Assembly (NCBI GenBank): GCA_002786855.1 | Contig: PCUU01000037.1 | Location: 1-33,269, forward strand | Length of the DNA stretch: 33,269 bases | Direction of reading: 5' to 3' | DNA from: Cytophagales bacterium CG12_big_fil_rev_8_21_14_0_65_40_12 | Lineage (GTDB): Bacteria; Bacteroidota; Bacteroidia; Cytophagales; Cyclobacteriaceae | Shown: positions 24,492 through 33,254 of the stretch, piece by piece | How positions within the stretch are numbered: position 1 is the first letter of the stretch | How the letters are laid out: the number at the start of each line of letters is the position of its first letter | Program-made: the position numbers and the translations under genes | Notes under the pieces: generated by a model | Told to the model about the DNA's origin: nothing | The model's database searches: none | The model's input: the letters and a program-made list of their open reading frames with translations, nothing else

Positions 24492-25391
24492 ATGATGAAA
24501 TATCGAATCTTTCCAAAAGCCAATATTAGCGTCAGCGAAATCTCATTTGGCTGTATGTCAATCGACCTGAATCGAGAGGATAACATGCAATTAATTCATG
24601 CTGCAATCGATGGTGGAATTAACTATTTCGACACGGCAGATTTGTATGACAAGGGAGATAATGAAAGCTTTCTAGGTGAGGCATTGAAAGCCAAAAGAAA
24701 GGAGCTAATTATTGCCACGAAAGTAGGCAATCAGTGGAGGAAGGATGGAAGTGGTTGGGATTGGAACCCTTCGAAAGATTATATTTTGAAAGCTGCAGAT
24801 GAAAGCCTCAAAAGGTTACAAACTGACTATATCGACATCTACCAATTACATGGAGGAACGATCGATGACAATAGGGAAGAGGTGATCGAGGCTTTCGAAT
24901 CGCTAAAGGCCCAAGGCAAGATTCGCTACTATGGGATCTCGTCTATTCGACCTAATGTGATACGTGAATTTGCGGCTAATTCTAAGATTGTTAGTAATAT
25001 GATGCAGTACAGTTTGCTTGATAGAAGAGGGGAAGAAGCTGTACTATCGAACTTACATCAGCAGGGTATTGGGGTGATGGTTCGAGGTGGTTTAGCAAGG
25101 GGTGTTTTGGCTGGAAAAGAATCAATAAAATATTTAGATCATAGTCAGCAAAGTATTGATTTACTGTTGAATAAAATGAGAGTATTCTCAAATGAGAATA
25201 CTGCCTTAAATCACATCGCTTTACAATGGGTTTTGAACCACTCAGCAGTCACTTCGGTTGTCCTTGGTATGCGTACTTTAGAGCAAGTTCAAGATGCTTT
25301 GGCATTGAATCAATCTACCCAACTTAGTCAGGCAGAATTAGACGAAATTGAGAGTGTTTTAAAACCAAACTTTTATACTGACCACAGATGA
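24492..25391 (+). CDS. Aldo/keto reductase
   Basis: An NADPH-dependent oxidoreductase of the AKR superfamily, 299 residues, cytoplasmic. The barrel fold's catalytic tetrad is visible: Asp and Tyr in YFDTADLYDKG, Lys in LIIATKVG, and His in IYQLHGG. The C-terminal VTSVVLGMRTLEQV is the conserved cofactor-binding segment. The substrate cannot be assigned. Two Met codons lie at the start (24492 and 24495). It overlaps the next gene by 4 nt, so it is translationally coupled to the DUF547 gene. Confidence 0.94.
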   Translation: MMKYRIFPKANISVSEISFGCMSIDLNREDNMQLIHAAIDGGINYFDTADLYDKGDNESFLGEALKAKRKELIIATKVGNQWRKDGSGWDWNPSKDYILKAADESLKRLQTDYIDIYQLHGGTIDDNREEVIEAFESLKAQGKIRYYGISSIRPNVIREFAANSKIVSNMMQYSLLDRRGEEAVLSNLHQQGIGVMVRGGLARGVLAGKESIKYLDHSQQSIDLLLNKMRVFSNENTALNHIALQWVLNHSAVTSVVLGMRTLEQVQDALALNQSTQLSQAELDEIESVLKPNFYTDHR

Positions 25392-26060
25392 GTTTTGAGC
25401 ATTCACAATTTTCGAGGGATTTGAAAATGGCTTTGGTTCATTATATCGAAGGTGAGAGTATTGCATGGGAAGGTATCAAAAACCATCTGGAAAATATGCA
25501 AAATGTTGATCTCGCATCTTTGCTTAGTGATGAAGAGAAAATTGCTTTTTTGGATCAATGTTTACAATGGGTTGACCAATGCCTTTATCATTGAAAATAA
25601 GCTCGAAAAATCAGTGCGTGAGTTACCCTATTTCTTTACCGAATTAAAGGTCGATATTGGAGGCTATGCCTTCTCTTTGGACGATATAGAACATGGCATT
25701 TTGCGGAAGAATGGAAAGAGGAATTTCAGGCCTGCGCCACAGTTTCTCGATGAAGATATCCGTCTGAATTTTACACCGAATTTTTTTGATCACAGGATCC
25801 ATTTTGCGTTGAACTGCGGAGCACTTTCCTGCCCGCCTATCATTGCCTATCAAGCGCAACTTATTCATGAGCAGCTCAACTGGGCCGAAGAAAATTTCAG
25901 GCATTCCGAGTTTTTAATTGATCATGTCTTAAAACAAATTACCTGTTCTTCAATTTTTGTTTGGTATAGAAATGATTTTGTGGAAACTTACTTGAACGAT
26001 CCTCAACTCAACAACTACAAGGTGATTGAGAAGGATTACAATTGGAATTTTAGGCATTAA
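25388..26060 (+). pseudogene. DUF547 domain protein, frameshifted at a T run
   Basis: Two overlapping frames together make one DUF547-type protein of about 223 residues. The first frame runs from the ATG at 25388 to LSDEEKIAF; the second continues as WINVYNGLTNAFIIEN, which is the family's conserved motif. They join at a run of six Ts (25546-25551). Five Ts would keep the frame. The rest of the domain (HFALNCGALSCPP with the conserved Cys, then LIDHVLKQI and YNWNF at the end) is intact. DUF547 function is not established, although the Cys/His pattern suggests a hydrolase-like fold. The break could be a real mutation, a sequencing error, or transcript slippage on the T run; a -1 ribosomal shift would not repair it. 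Confidence 0.85.
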
Positions 26061-26075
26061 GTAAATCGGCATTGC

Positions 26076-26765
26076 ATGGCAACGATCAATAAATCAAACT
26101 TCGAATTTTTACAGAAGTTATCTGAGAACAATCATAGAGAATGGTTCAATGAAAATAAGGACTGGTACCAAAAGGAACATGAGAACACGATTGAGTTGGC
26201 CGATCGTATGCTAAAGTTGCTTTCAGAAACGGATCAGTTGAGCACGGCAAGTGGCAAGGCCAGTTTGATGCGGATCTATCGCGATGTGCGCTTTTCAAAA
26301 GATAAGAGCCCTTATAACCCACGTTGGGCTGGGAGCTTTAATCGTATTAAACCCGATTTACGAGGTGGCTATTATTTCAGAATTCAGCCAGGAGCGACAA
26401 TTGTGGGAGGCGGATTTTATAATCCAGACGCTGACGATATCAAATTGATTCGAGAGCATATAGCGCAAGATGATGAACCTTTACGAAAGATCATGGCTGA
26501 TGCCAACTTCAAAAAGATGTTTGGCGAAATGCAGGGGGAGAAGTTGAAAACAGTCCCAAAAGGATTTGAAAAGGACCATCCCGCACTGGATTTACTTCAG
26601 TTTAAGTCGATGTATTGTTTCAGGAGTTTCTCAGATAAAGAGGTGATGAGTAAAGATTTTCCCGAAAAAGCAGTAGAGACTTTTTTAGCCATAAGACCAT
26701 TCTTTGATTTAATGACAGAGTATTTGACTACTGACATGAATGGCATTTCTCTTATCAATGCTTGA
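26076..26765 (+). CDS. DUF2461 domain-containing protein, copy 1
   Basis: A 229-residue cytoplasmic protein of family DUF2461 (TIGR02453), whose function is not known. Typical features are the start FEFLQKLSENNHREWFNENKDWY, the segment RIYRDVRFSKDKSPY, GGGFYNPD, and KTVPKGFEKDHP. It begins 15 nt after the DUF547 gene and 3 nt before its paralogue, so it sits in one operon with the aldo/keto reductase. Confidence 0.92.
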   Translation: MATINKSNFEFLQKLSENNHREWFNENKDWYQKEHENTIELADRMLKLLSETDQLSTASGKASLMRIYRDVRFSKDKSPYNPRWAGSFNRIKPDLRGGYYFRIQPGATIVGGGFYNPDADDIKLIREHIAQDDEPLRKIMADANFKKMFGEMQGEKLKTVPKGFEKDHPALDLLQFKSMYCFRSFSDKEVMSKDFPEKAVETFLAIRPFFDLMTEYLTTDMNGISLINA

Positions 26766-26768
26766 AAC

Positions 26769-27422
26769 ATGTCGAAAAAAGTAATATTTGAGTTCCTTGA
26801 AGCCTTGTCGGAAAACAATTCGAAGGAGTGGATGGATGCCAATCGTAGTTGGTATGAAGAGGCTAAATCAGAAATAGTTCATCTCTTCGAGCCGATCCTT
26901 AAAGAGTTGAAGGAGTTTGATCCTCGGATTGTGCAGCCAACCGCCCGAAAGGCAATCAGTCGCATTAACAACAACTTGATGTTCCATCCAGAACGGCCAA
27001 CATATAAAGATCATTTCGGATTGGTCTTCTCCCATGGAAAGGGAATTGCTGATTTCTATGTCCATTTGGGCATCAATGAAACTTTGGTAGCCGGTGGCCT
27101 ATGGCACCCTGATAGTGAAAAACTGAAAAAAGTAAGGATGGAAATTGACTATGAAGGAGGAAAGCTTCAGGCCATCTTAGATGCCGAACCCTTTAAGTCT
27201 TGGTTTCAGGTTTTTCAAGGAGATATTGTGAAAACCGCGCCAAAAGGCTATTCCAGAGATCATGAACATATCCATTTGCTTCGCCTAAAATCCTTTGCAG
27301 CCATAAGGCCCATATCGAGACAAGATATTTTAGGCAAAGACTTTCAACCAATCGTCATTGATTCTTACCGTGCGATTTCACCCATGATTGATTTTATTAA
27401 TGTTGCTTTGGCAGATAATTAG
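26769..27422 (+). CDS. DUF2461 domain-containing protein, copy 2
   Basis: A 217-residue paralogue of the preceding gene. It shares the start pattern FEFLEALSENNSKEW, GGLWHPDS and KTAPKGYSRDHEH, but the central R-D-x-R-F-S-K-D-K-S-P-Y of copy 1 is changed to RINNNLMFHPERPTY. The copies are clearly divergent, so this is an old duplication. Function is unknown; two different copies side by side suggest either distinct ligands or a heteromer. Confidence 0.9.
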   Translation: MSKKVIFEFLEALSENNSKEWMDANRSWYEEAKSEIVHLFEPILKELKEFDPRIVQPTARKAISRINNNLMFHPERPTYKDHFGLVFSHGKGIADFYVHLGINETLVAGGLWHPDSEKLKKVRMEIDYEGGKLQAILDAEPFKSWFQVFQGDIVKTAPKGYSRDHEHIHLLRLKSFAAIRPISRQDILGKDFQPIVIDSYRAISPMIDFINVALADN

Positions 27423-27467
27423 TTGTTAACTTTATGAATCCTAAGCGATTCAAGAAGAATATTCGTT

Positions 27468-27878
27468 ATGAAAGCATTAAACCTGACCTTAATTGTACTG
27501 TTCATGTCCTTCGCCAGCTTTGCGCAAGAAACAGTAGTTAGCGAAGCGCCTAAAATTGAATTCGAACAGAAACTATTTGATTTTGGGGTGATTTCTCAAG
27601 GAGATACCATTTTCCACACTTTTACTTTTAAGAACAACGGAACTGCCCCTTTAAGCATCCTTTCGGCTAGAGGCTCATGCGGTTGCACGGTGCCTAGTTA
27701 TTCAAAAACACCAGTGGCGCCAGGACAAAGCGGAAAAGTGGATGTAAAGTTCAATAGCGCAGGTAAGCTTGGTGGGCAAAACAAAACGGTGACCTTAATT
27801 ACCAATGATCCTTCCGCCAAACAAGTAATTCTAACTTTAAGAGGAAGCGTAGTTACTGCCATACCAGAAGAAGAATAG
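27468..27878 (+). CDS. Secreted DUF1573 domain protein
   Basis: A 136-residue exported protein. The N-terminus (MKALNLTLIVLFMSFASFA) is a Sec signal peptide probably cut after Ala19 before QETVV. A single Ig-like DUF1573 domain follows, with FDFGVISQGDTIFHTFTFKN, the conserved SCGCTVP motif, and the PGQSGKVDVKFNSAG strand. The family is abundant in Bacteroidota and has no agreed function. A TTTG (27407) and TAACTTTA (27427-27434) pair may be its own promoter, and a terminator follows it. Confidence 0.92.
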   Translation: MKALNLTLIVLFMSFASFAQETVVSEAPKIEFEQKLFDFGVISQGDTIFHTFTFKNNGTAPLSILSARGSCGCTVPSYSKTPVAPGQSGKVDVKFNSAGKLGGQNKTVTLITNDPSAKQVILTLRGSVVTAIPEEE

Positions 27879-27904
27879 AGTGAATTCACAAGAAATAATG
27901 AGAG

Positions 27905-27930
27905 AGCTAGTCGAAAGATTAGCTTTTTTT
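27905..27930 (+). terminator. Terminator after the DUF1573 gene
   Basis: AGCTAGTC-GAAA-GATTAGCT is an 8-bp stem with one G-T pair and a GAAA tetraloop, followed by seven Ts. Confidence 0.8.
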
Positions 27931-28039
27931 GTTGGTTTCATTTTCGGAAGGAACTCAAACGCTGTGCTTAAGTAAAATTTAAGGTTTCGCTTGGGATAGA
28001 TTTTTGCTACGTATGAATGACCTAAATCAATAATGTAGA

Positions 28040-30262
28040 CTACAGTACAAGACTTATAGGATCAACATTTTTTTCAATCACCAACCTTGCCAATAAATAA
28101 CTTATGGTGCTTTCAGCTCCTTGATTGAGGTTGACTTGATGTTCTTCTAATCCATCGTAACAGCCACCTGTAACAGGATTGTAAATGATTTGATGCAAGT
28201 GATTTTCTCCTAAAAACCAGTTGAAAGCGATGTTCATTTTATCCAAGTATTTTTCATCTTTTGTGACATTAAAAAAGGTATTTAAAGCCAAAATAGTATA
28301 GGCCACCTCAATAGGTTGTTCGCCAAAGTGGTTTTTATCTTTTCCTTTATGATGCCAGCCCCGATTAGAAATGACTTTGATTTCTTTACCATCAAGGGTG
28401 ATATCTAATAGAAAATTGAAGGTTTCAAAAGCGATATCATTAAATCGCTCATTTTTAGTGCATTCCCCTGCTAGCAGCATGGCCTCAGGAATTACTGCAT
28501 TGGCGTAGGTAAGATAATTTTCATACCATTGCCAGTCGTTATTGGAAACACCTTGGTATTTGGATGCTAAATTATCAGCGAGCTTTGTGATGAGCTGCAG
28601 ATTAGAACTGTCTTTTTTGAAAAGAGAATGGAAATACAAGCCTTTGATGCAGAAAGCGATGGCTCTAGGAGACTGTAATTGATGGATTGTGGGAATTGCT
28701 TTTTGAAAAGCAGCTTCCACTTGGGCTTGTAAATTAAAATCCAACAATTGTTTTAAAGATAGATATTCGCCTAGTGCCCAAATGGCTCTTCCGTTGGCGT
28801 CCTCGAGATTTTCATCTTTGTTTTTGTCATAAAAGCACTGGTTTGAAGTGACATAGTTGAGAAACGACCCATCCTCTTGCTGGCAAAACAGAATAAACCT
28901 CAAATAGGTATTGATCAAAGGCAAATCGCTGAATTTTCCTGTTAATTCAAAGTGTTTCGCAACAGCAATTAAGGCTCGGGCATTATCATCGATTGTATAG
29001 CCTGAATTCAAATCGGGATCCGATATCTTGGCGAATTGGATCATTCCAAAGTCAGTAGTCATTCGAGCAATGTGCCTCAAATTGATTTCAGGGATTTTAT
29101 AATTCAGCTTAAAATCGCTGTTTTTTAGAATTGTTTTCGCAAGCTTGGTATGGGCAATGGCTGCATTTTGCCAAGCTGTAGGGCTTATTCTGTGCAATGC
29201 ATTTAATCGCATATTCTCCATCATTTCAGGATTTGAAAGGATTAAAATAGCAGCGTCTGCAAGTTGTTGTGAATTCCCAAAATCAAAGTTAATGCCCGCT
29301 CCGTCAAGTAATTCCAAGGAGTGCGGAATTGGGGTGGATAATACTGGGCAAGCAGCTGATAGCGCATAGACTAATGTGCCGCTCACGGCTTGCTGAGGGT
29401 CTTTAGATGTGAAAAAATATACATCTGTTCGCTGTAAATATTCCAACAACACCTCCAAAGCCAGATATTTGTTGATAAATAGAACGTTGGTTTCTATTTT
29501 CAATTCCTTCACTTTATTAAGTAAATATTCCCTATAAATTTCTCCATCTCTTTTGATCACTTCTGGATGTGTTTTTCCTATGATCAAGTATAAGACATCG
29601 GGAAATTTGGCTACAATTTGAGGTAAAGCATCCAAGGCCGTTTCAATACCTTTTCCTTCACTGATTAGACCAAATGTGGAGAAGATGATTTTGTTTTTGA
29701 ATGGAGTGGATCTTTTTGAATTAAGGTGCCAAGGTTTAATAAGGTGAGTTCCGTGAGGAATGATATTTATTTTTTTGTTGTCTGTTGAATATTCGTTTTT
29801 GAGTATGTCGGCAGACAGATTTGTCATTACAATCACCTGACTCGAGAGTGTAATTATTTGTTGAATCACAGCTTTTCTTTCATTGCTTGGATTGGTGAGT
29901 ACGGTATGAAATGTAGTGATGACAGGCTTATTAATTCTGCATAAAAATTCGAGTAGGAAGTCTCCAAGTTCGCCACCATACAAGCCAAATTCGTGTTGTA
30001 AGTAAATTACTTTAATTGCTCCATTTGCATTCAGCTTTAAGGCTAGTCTTCGGTAATCTTCTTTCAGGTCTGTTGCTAAAGAATAGGACACTTTCGATGG
30101 GTATCTTAAAACACAGTTCCCTTTTTGCAAAGCGCAAACTTTGATTACAAAGCTATCGCTGTACTTGTCTTCAATGGCTTCAATCAAATCTTGGCTATAA
30201 GTTGCTATCCCACATTTTCGAGGTGGGAAAGAGGTTATCATCACTATTTCGTTAGAAGTCAT
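28040..30262 (-). CDS. GT4-type glycosyltransferase with C-terminal helical (alpha/alpha) domain
   Basis: A 740-residue cytoplasmic two-part protein. Residues 1 to about 390 are a GT-B glycosyltransferase of the GT4 kind: MITSFPPRKCGIATYSQDL at the start, YLQHEFGLYGGE, and IIFSTFGLISEGKGIETALDAL opening the nucleotide-sugar domain. The usual GT4 E-x7-E motif is replaced by DPQQAVSGTLVYAL, so donor binding may differ. From about 395 on it is all-helical with repeated aromatic and acidic segments (TIDDNARALIAVAKHFEL, EDANGRAIWALGEYL, EVAYTILALN), like an alpha/alpha toroid. It overlaps the GH130 gene by 4 nt. Such GT4-GH130 pairs occur in other Bacteroidota and suggest mannoside metabolism; the product is unknown. 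Confidence 0.85.
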   Translation of the reverse strand: MTSNEIVMITSFPPRKCGIATYSQDLIEAIEDKYSDSFVIKVCALQKGNCVLRYPSKVSYSLATDLKEDYRRLALKLNANGAIKVIYLQHEFGLYGGELGDFLLEFLCRINKPVITTFHTVLTNPSNERKAVIQQIITLSSQVIVMTNLSADILKNEYSTDNKKINIIPHGTHLIKPWHLNSKRSTPFKNKIIFSTFGLISEGKGIETALDALPQIVAKFPDVLYLIIGKTHPEVIKRDGEIYREYLLNKVKELKIETNVLFINKYLALEVLLEYLQRTDVYFFTSKDPQQAVSGTLVYALSAACPVLSTPIPHSLELLDGAGINFDFGNSQQLADAAILILSNPEMMENMRLNALHRISPTAWQNAAIAHTKLAKTILKNSDFKLNYKIPEINLRHIARMTTDFGMIQFAKISDPDLNSGYTIDDNARALIAVAKHFELTGKFSDLPLINTYLRFILFCQQEDGSFLNYVTSNQCFYDKNKDENLEDANGRAIWALGEYLSLKQLLDFNLQAQVEAAFQKAIPTIHQLQSPRAIAFCIKGLYFHSLFKKDSSNLQLITKLADNLASKYQGVSNNDWQWYENYLTYANAVIPEAMLLAGECTKNERFNDIAFETFNFLLDITLDGKEIKVISNRGWHHKGKDKNHFGEQPIEVAYTILALNTFFNVTKDEKYLDKMNIAFNWFLGENHLHQIIYNPVTGGCYDGLEEHQVNLNQGAESTISYLLARLVIEKNVDPISLVL

Positions 30263-31296
30263 CGTTTGATTCTATATGCCAACAATTCAGTAATTAATGC
30301 CTCTAAATTCAATGAAGCGACTGCGATTCTTTTATCTGCAGCACCATAATAGATGTATAAAGTATCATCAAACAATGAGGTTCCTGTCGGGAAAACTACA
30401 TTGTTAACATAACCAGTAAGCTCCCAGGGGAATTCTGGCTCAAATAGTGCATAAGGTAGTCGTGCTATTTCTTTTGTGGGGTCCTTTAAGTCCAGCAAAG
30501 CTGCGCAAGCCGTATAGACGTAGCCTTTTGCCGTGTCATGAACACCATGATAAATTAATAGCCAGCCGGCTTGGGTTTCAATAGGAGGACAACCCCCACC
30601 GATGTATCCGATTTCATGATCATAAACCGAAGTCATCAATATGTGCTCATTGAAATGCAGTAAGTATTCATCCCAAAATTCCTTTGTGAGGTGTTTCATG
30701 CTTTTTACTGAGGTGATTTGAATATCAGGTCTAATTCGATGTAAAAAGTAAAATTCCCCATTGATGAGCTTAGGGAAGAAAATGAGATTTTTATCCCAGA
30801 GCAATAGTTGTTTATCTGGGTTGCTTTTGATGTTGTTGTGCACATGAAATCGCTCATATTTTTCATTCAAGCATCCTTCAAATTCCGTAAGTCTGTGAAA
30901 CTCTTCGTAAGTAATTTGAGGCACGATAACGCCATGTCTATTAAAGTCAATCAGATTGACAGAAGTAGCATATGAGCCTAAGGCATTGACACCATCATAG
31001 GCACAATAGCTTAAATAATACACATTCTCAATTTTCACTATTCTCGGATCTTCAATCCCGTGTATTTCGGCTTCATTGGATGGAATTATAAGCGGTTCTT
31101 GATTTCGCGCTACTACGTTTAATGGGCCTTCCAATTTGGCATAGCCAATTGTGGAAAAATTACCTCTGCGTACGGCCCGATAGAACATATGCACTGTATT
31201 TCCTTCTTGAATAATGGCAGGGTTTAGTACCCCATCATTTTCAAAATCTAGTTCAGTTTCTGTAAGGATGATGCCTTCATTTTTGACTGTAATCAT
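30259..31296 (-). CDS. GH130 family mannoside phosphorylase or mannosidase
   Basis: A 345-residue five-bladed beta-propeller enzyme of GH130 (DUF377). Known members are phosphorylases or hydrolases of beta-1,4- or beta-1,2-mannosides. Landmarks are DGVLNPAIIQEG, the catalytic-Asp motif IHGIEDPRIV, GCLNEKYERFHVHNN, GYIGGGCPPIE, LLIYHGVHD and IYYGAAD. No signal peptide, so it acts inside the cell. The frame extends to a TTG at 31305, but the ATG at 31296 is preferred. Homologues are often mislabelled pesticidal protein Cry7Aa. Coupled by overlap to the GT4 gene; phosphorylase and hydrolase forms differ in phosphate-binding residues that I cannot settle by eye. Confidence 0.88.
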   Translation of the reverse strand: MITVKNEGIILTETELDFENDGVLNPAIIQEGNTVHMFYRAVRRGNFSTIGYAKLEGPLNVVARNQEPLIIPSNEAEIHGIEDPRIVKIENVYYLSYCAYDGVNALGSYATSVNLIDFNRHGVIVPQITYEEFHRLTEFEGCLNEKYERFHVHNNIKSNPDKQLLLWDKNLIFFPKLINGEFYFLHRIRPDIQITSVKSMKHLTKEFWDEYLLHFNEHILMTSVYDHEIGYIGGGCPPIETQAGWLLIYHGVHDTAKGYVYTACAALLDLKDPTKEIARLPYALFEPEFPWELTGYVNNVVFPTGTSLFDDTLYIYYGAADKRIAVASLNLEALITELLAYRIKR

Positions 31297-31949
31297 TTGA
31301 TTCAATTTTGGTTATTGGCACTCTTTTTCTTGCAATGCCTTTCCATGCACTGAGCAGGAATAAGCTCTTTGCAAATTCTGCCTCAGTTTTTTATGCCATG
31401 CACTTGTCTTTCACAGCCACTTCGCCATATCGAATGTGATTTTTTACCTCTACGCGCTGAATGTTCGAAGGCGCATGCATGATGGGTTTTCCCAACCAAC
31501 TTCAGGCTATTATTCATTACTATGAAGGTGGCTTTTCATGTAAAGGGCGATTCATATGGCAATGCCTAATAGTGGCTTTATGTCCTTAATATTTGAAGCA
31601 AACGCTTATATGGCTTTTGAACTGAAATATTCTACAGCCTAATGCACGAATTACAACAGGCGCATTCGACAACTTGCCATGTTTCGTTCATGTATTTTCG
31701 ATGAGCGCGTCTTCTTATTAAATCCCAATAAGGATTTCAGTGTGCCTAAGGATATAAAGGTTGCTAGTTTAACCATTTGAGGCATTACACATAAGTAATG
31801 CATGTTTATATAAATCACAGGTTTTTAATAATTGAACCACCTTTGGGATTGGTGGAAATTACCTGATCTTTCTTAGCATGGGAGTGGGTAAGGCAAAATG
31901 AATAGTAGGTGGATCCATTTTAATCAGCTTAGCAGCTGTAAAATCGATA
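31297..31949. other. 650-nt gap without a recognisable gene
   Basis: No convincing gene was found on either strand. It contains a LacI-operator-like GCAAACGCTTAT (31598-31609, one mismatch to GNAANCGNTTNC), a 7-bp hairpin GCATTAC-ACATAA-GTAATGC (31782-31801), and scattered repeats of GGCTTTT/ATGCCT-like words. It must include the GH130 promoter region and the end of the AraC unit, and could hold a small RNA or a decayed gene. Confidence 0.4.
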
Positions 31950-32510
31950 CTAGAGGTTTTCTAGGTTGACTTTTCTTTTTTTACCTAATTTTTTATAGAA
32001 AGTAGGGGGGTGTCCGGTTACTTTTTTGAATTGACTGGACAAGTGAGCCACACTACTGTAATGCAATTTGTAGGATATTTCGGAAAGATTTAATTGATCA
32101 TAAAGTATGAGTTCCTTGGCCCTTTCGATTTTGTGCTTTATGATAAATTGCTGTATTGTAATTCCTTTGACCTCAGAAAATAGGTTCGACAGGTAAGTAT
32201 AATCATAACTAAGTTTTTCACTGATATATTCAGAATAGTTGACCTTAGGGACCTCATCAGTGTAGTGAATCATCTCTATGATTACATTTTTTATTTTGTC
32301 AATAATGATGTTTCTTTTATCATCGAGTAGCTCGAGCCCAGAGAGTGCAAGATTATGTTTAAGTAATGCTTTTTGTTCTTCGTCAATAGTTTCTAAAATT
32401 TCAATCATGCCAAGCTCAACACTGGTATGGTGCAGCCCAAGTTTTTCCAGTTCTTGCTTCACCATAAGTTTGCATCTTAAACTCACCATGTATTTGATGT
32501 ATAATTTCAT
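31950..32510 (-). CDS. AraC family transcriptional regulator (short form)
   Basis: A 186-residue DNA-binding protein. The C-terminal part is an AraC/XylS double helix-turn-helix: KLSYDYTYLSNLFSEVKGIT is the first, and LILYDQLNLSEISYKLHYSS with SSQFKKVTGHPPTFYKK the second. The N-terminal 80 residues (starting MKLYIKYMVSLRCK) are not a cupin arm; this short form with the same N-terminus occurs repeatedly in Bacteroidota. The adjacent separate cupin gene upstream may supply the sensor normally fused to such domains. Two palindromes just before the start suggest autoregulation. Confidence 0.9.
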   Translation of the reverse strand: MKLYIKYMVSLRCKLMVKQELEKLGLHHTSVELGMIEILETIDEEQKALLKHNLALSGLELLDDKRNIIIDKIKNVIIEMIHYTDEVPKVNYSEYISEKLSYDYTYLSNLFSEVKGITIQQFIIKHKIERAKELILYDQLNLSEISYKLHYSSVAHLSSQFKKVTGHPPTFYKKLGKKRKVNLENL

Positions 32511-32517
32511 AATTTTA

Positions 32518-32555
32518 GAAATTATGTAATTTCCAATAGTGTGAATTTTTCACAC
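32518..32555. promoter_or_regulatory. Two perfect palindromes before the AraC-type gene
   Basis: GAAATTA-TG-TAATTTC (32518-32533) and GTGTGAA-TTT-TTCACAC (32539-32555) are both perfect 7-bp inverted repeats, with centres about 21.5 bp apart, near two helical turns. They lie 8-45 nt before the AraC start and could be operators or leader hairpins. Confidence 0.5.
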
Positions 32556-32607
32556 AAGTGAATTGCTTGACTTAAATTATCTTATTCAAACACTAAAATA
32601 GATAAGC

Positions 32608-32961
32608 TTAGTCGAAATCTTCATAGCCACTCTTTATTACAGTGGAGATCATTTTAAATTGCTTATTCGCTGTAAAGTGATGTCGTTGATTACTAGGAAT
32701 AATAATCCCCTCTCCAAGACCTAATTGGTATTCAATTTTATTCATGGTAAGGCTTGCCGTGCCATGAATAATCTGAATATAGGTATCGAAAGGTGAGGTT
32801 TTTTCCGCCAGTTCTTCCCCAATGTCAAAAGACAGCGCTGTGATGTTTCCCGTAACTTTTTTGATGATGGTTTTGCTTACTACTGCGTTCGGTATATATT
32901 GGATTATCTCCACTATGATGTGAGGAGTGGCTTTCTCGATTTCATTATCAATTGATTTCAT
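32608..32961 (-). CDS. Cupin domain protein
   Basis: A 117-residue single-domain cupin. The beta-barrel pattern is seen in EKTSPFDTYIQIIHGTASLTMN and LGEGIIIPSNQRHHFTANK (His pair likely in the second motif); the first cupin motif lacks the usual H-x-H (SPFDTYIQII), so metal binding is doubtful. Homologues are annotated only as cupins. It precedes the AraC-type regulator on the same strand with a 97-nt gap and may act with it as a ligand sensor. Confidence 0.88.
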   Translation of the reverse strand: MKSIDNEIEKATPHIIVEIIQYIPNAVVSKTIIKKVTGNITALSFDIGEELAEKTSPFDTYIQIIHGTASLTMNKIEYQLGLGEGIIIPSNQRHHFTANKQFKMISTVIKSGYEDFD

Positions 32962-33254
32962 AATCTTGCTTTTTTAATTACTGTTAACACTTAGGGTAAG
33001 CCAATTGCACTTACACATTCTGTAGATGTTGATCCTGAAAAGCGATCTGCGAGCTGATGAGCTAAATCTTCCCCTTTCAAAAAGCGATGCATGAAAGCTA
33101 ACATATTGTAATACTACGATTTTAAATTTGAATTTTTTTAGAATTTAGTTTAAATAATAAATTATGGATTTTTAGAGTTAGGGTTACTTATTTAGTTCTC
33201 AACTACTTGTAATTCAGTATTTTATATGTTATCTTACATCAAAGATAGCAGGCA
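32962..33254. other. AT-rich intergenic region
   Basis: About 290 nt without a gene, especially AT-rich from 33105 on. It should hold the cupin promoter (minus) and perhaps a promoter for the gene at the right edge. No clear -7 box or palindrome was recognised. Confidence 0.4.

Noticed and set aside
24353-24586. Minus-strand open frame overlapping tRNA-Arg
   Set aside because: It covers the tRNA and the start of the aldo/keto reductase gene on the opposite strand; a shadow.
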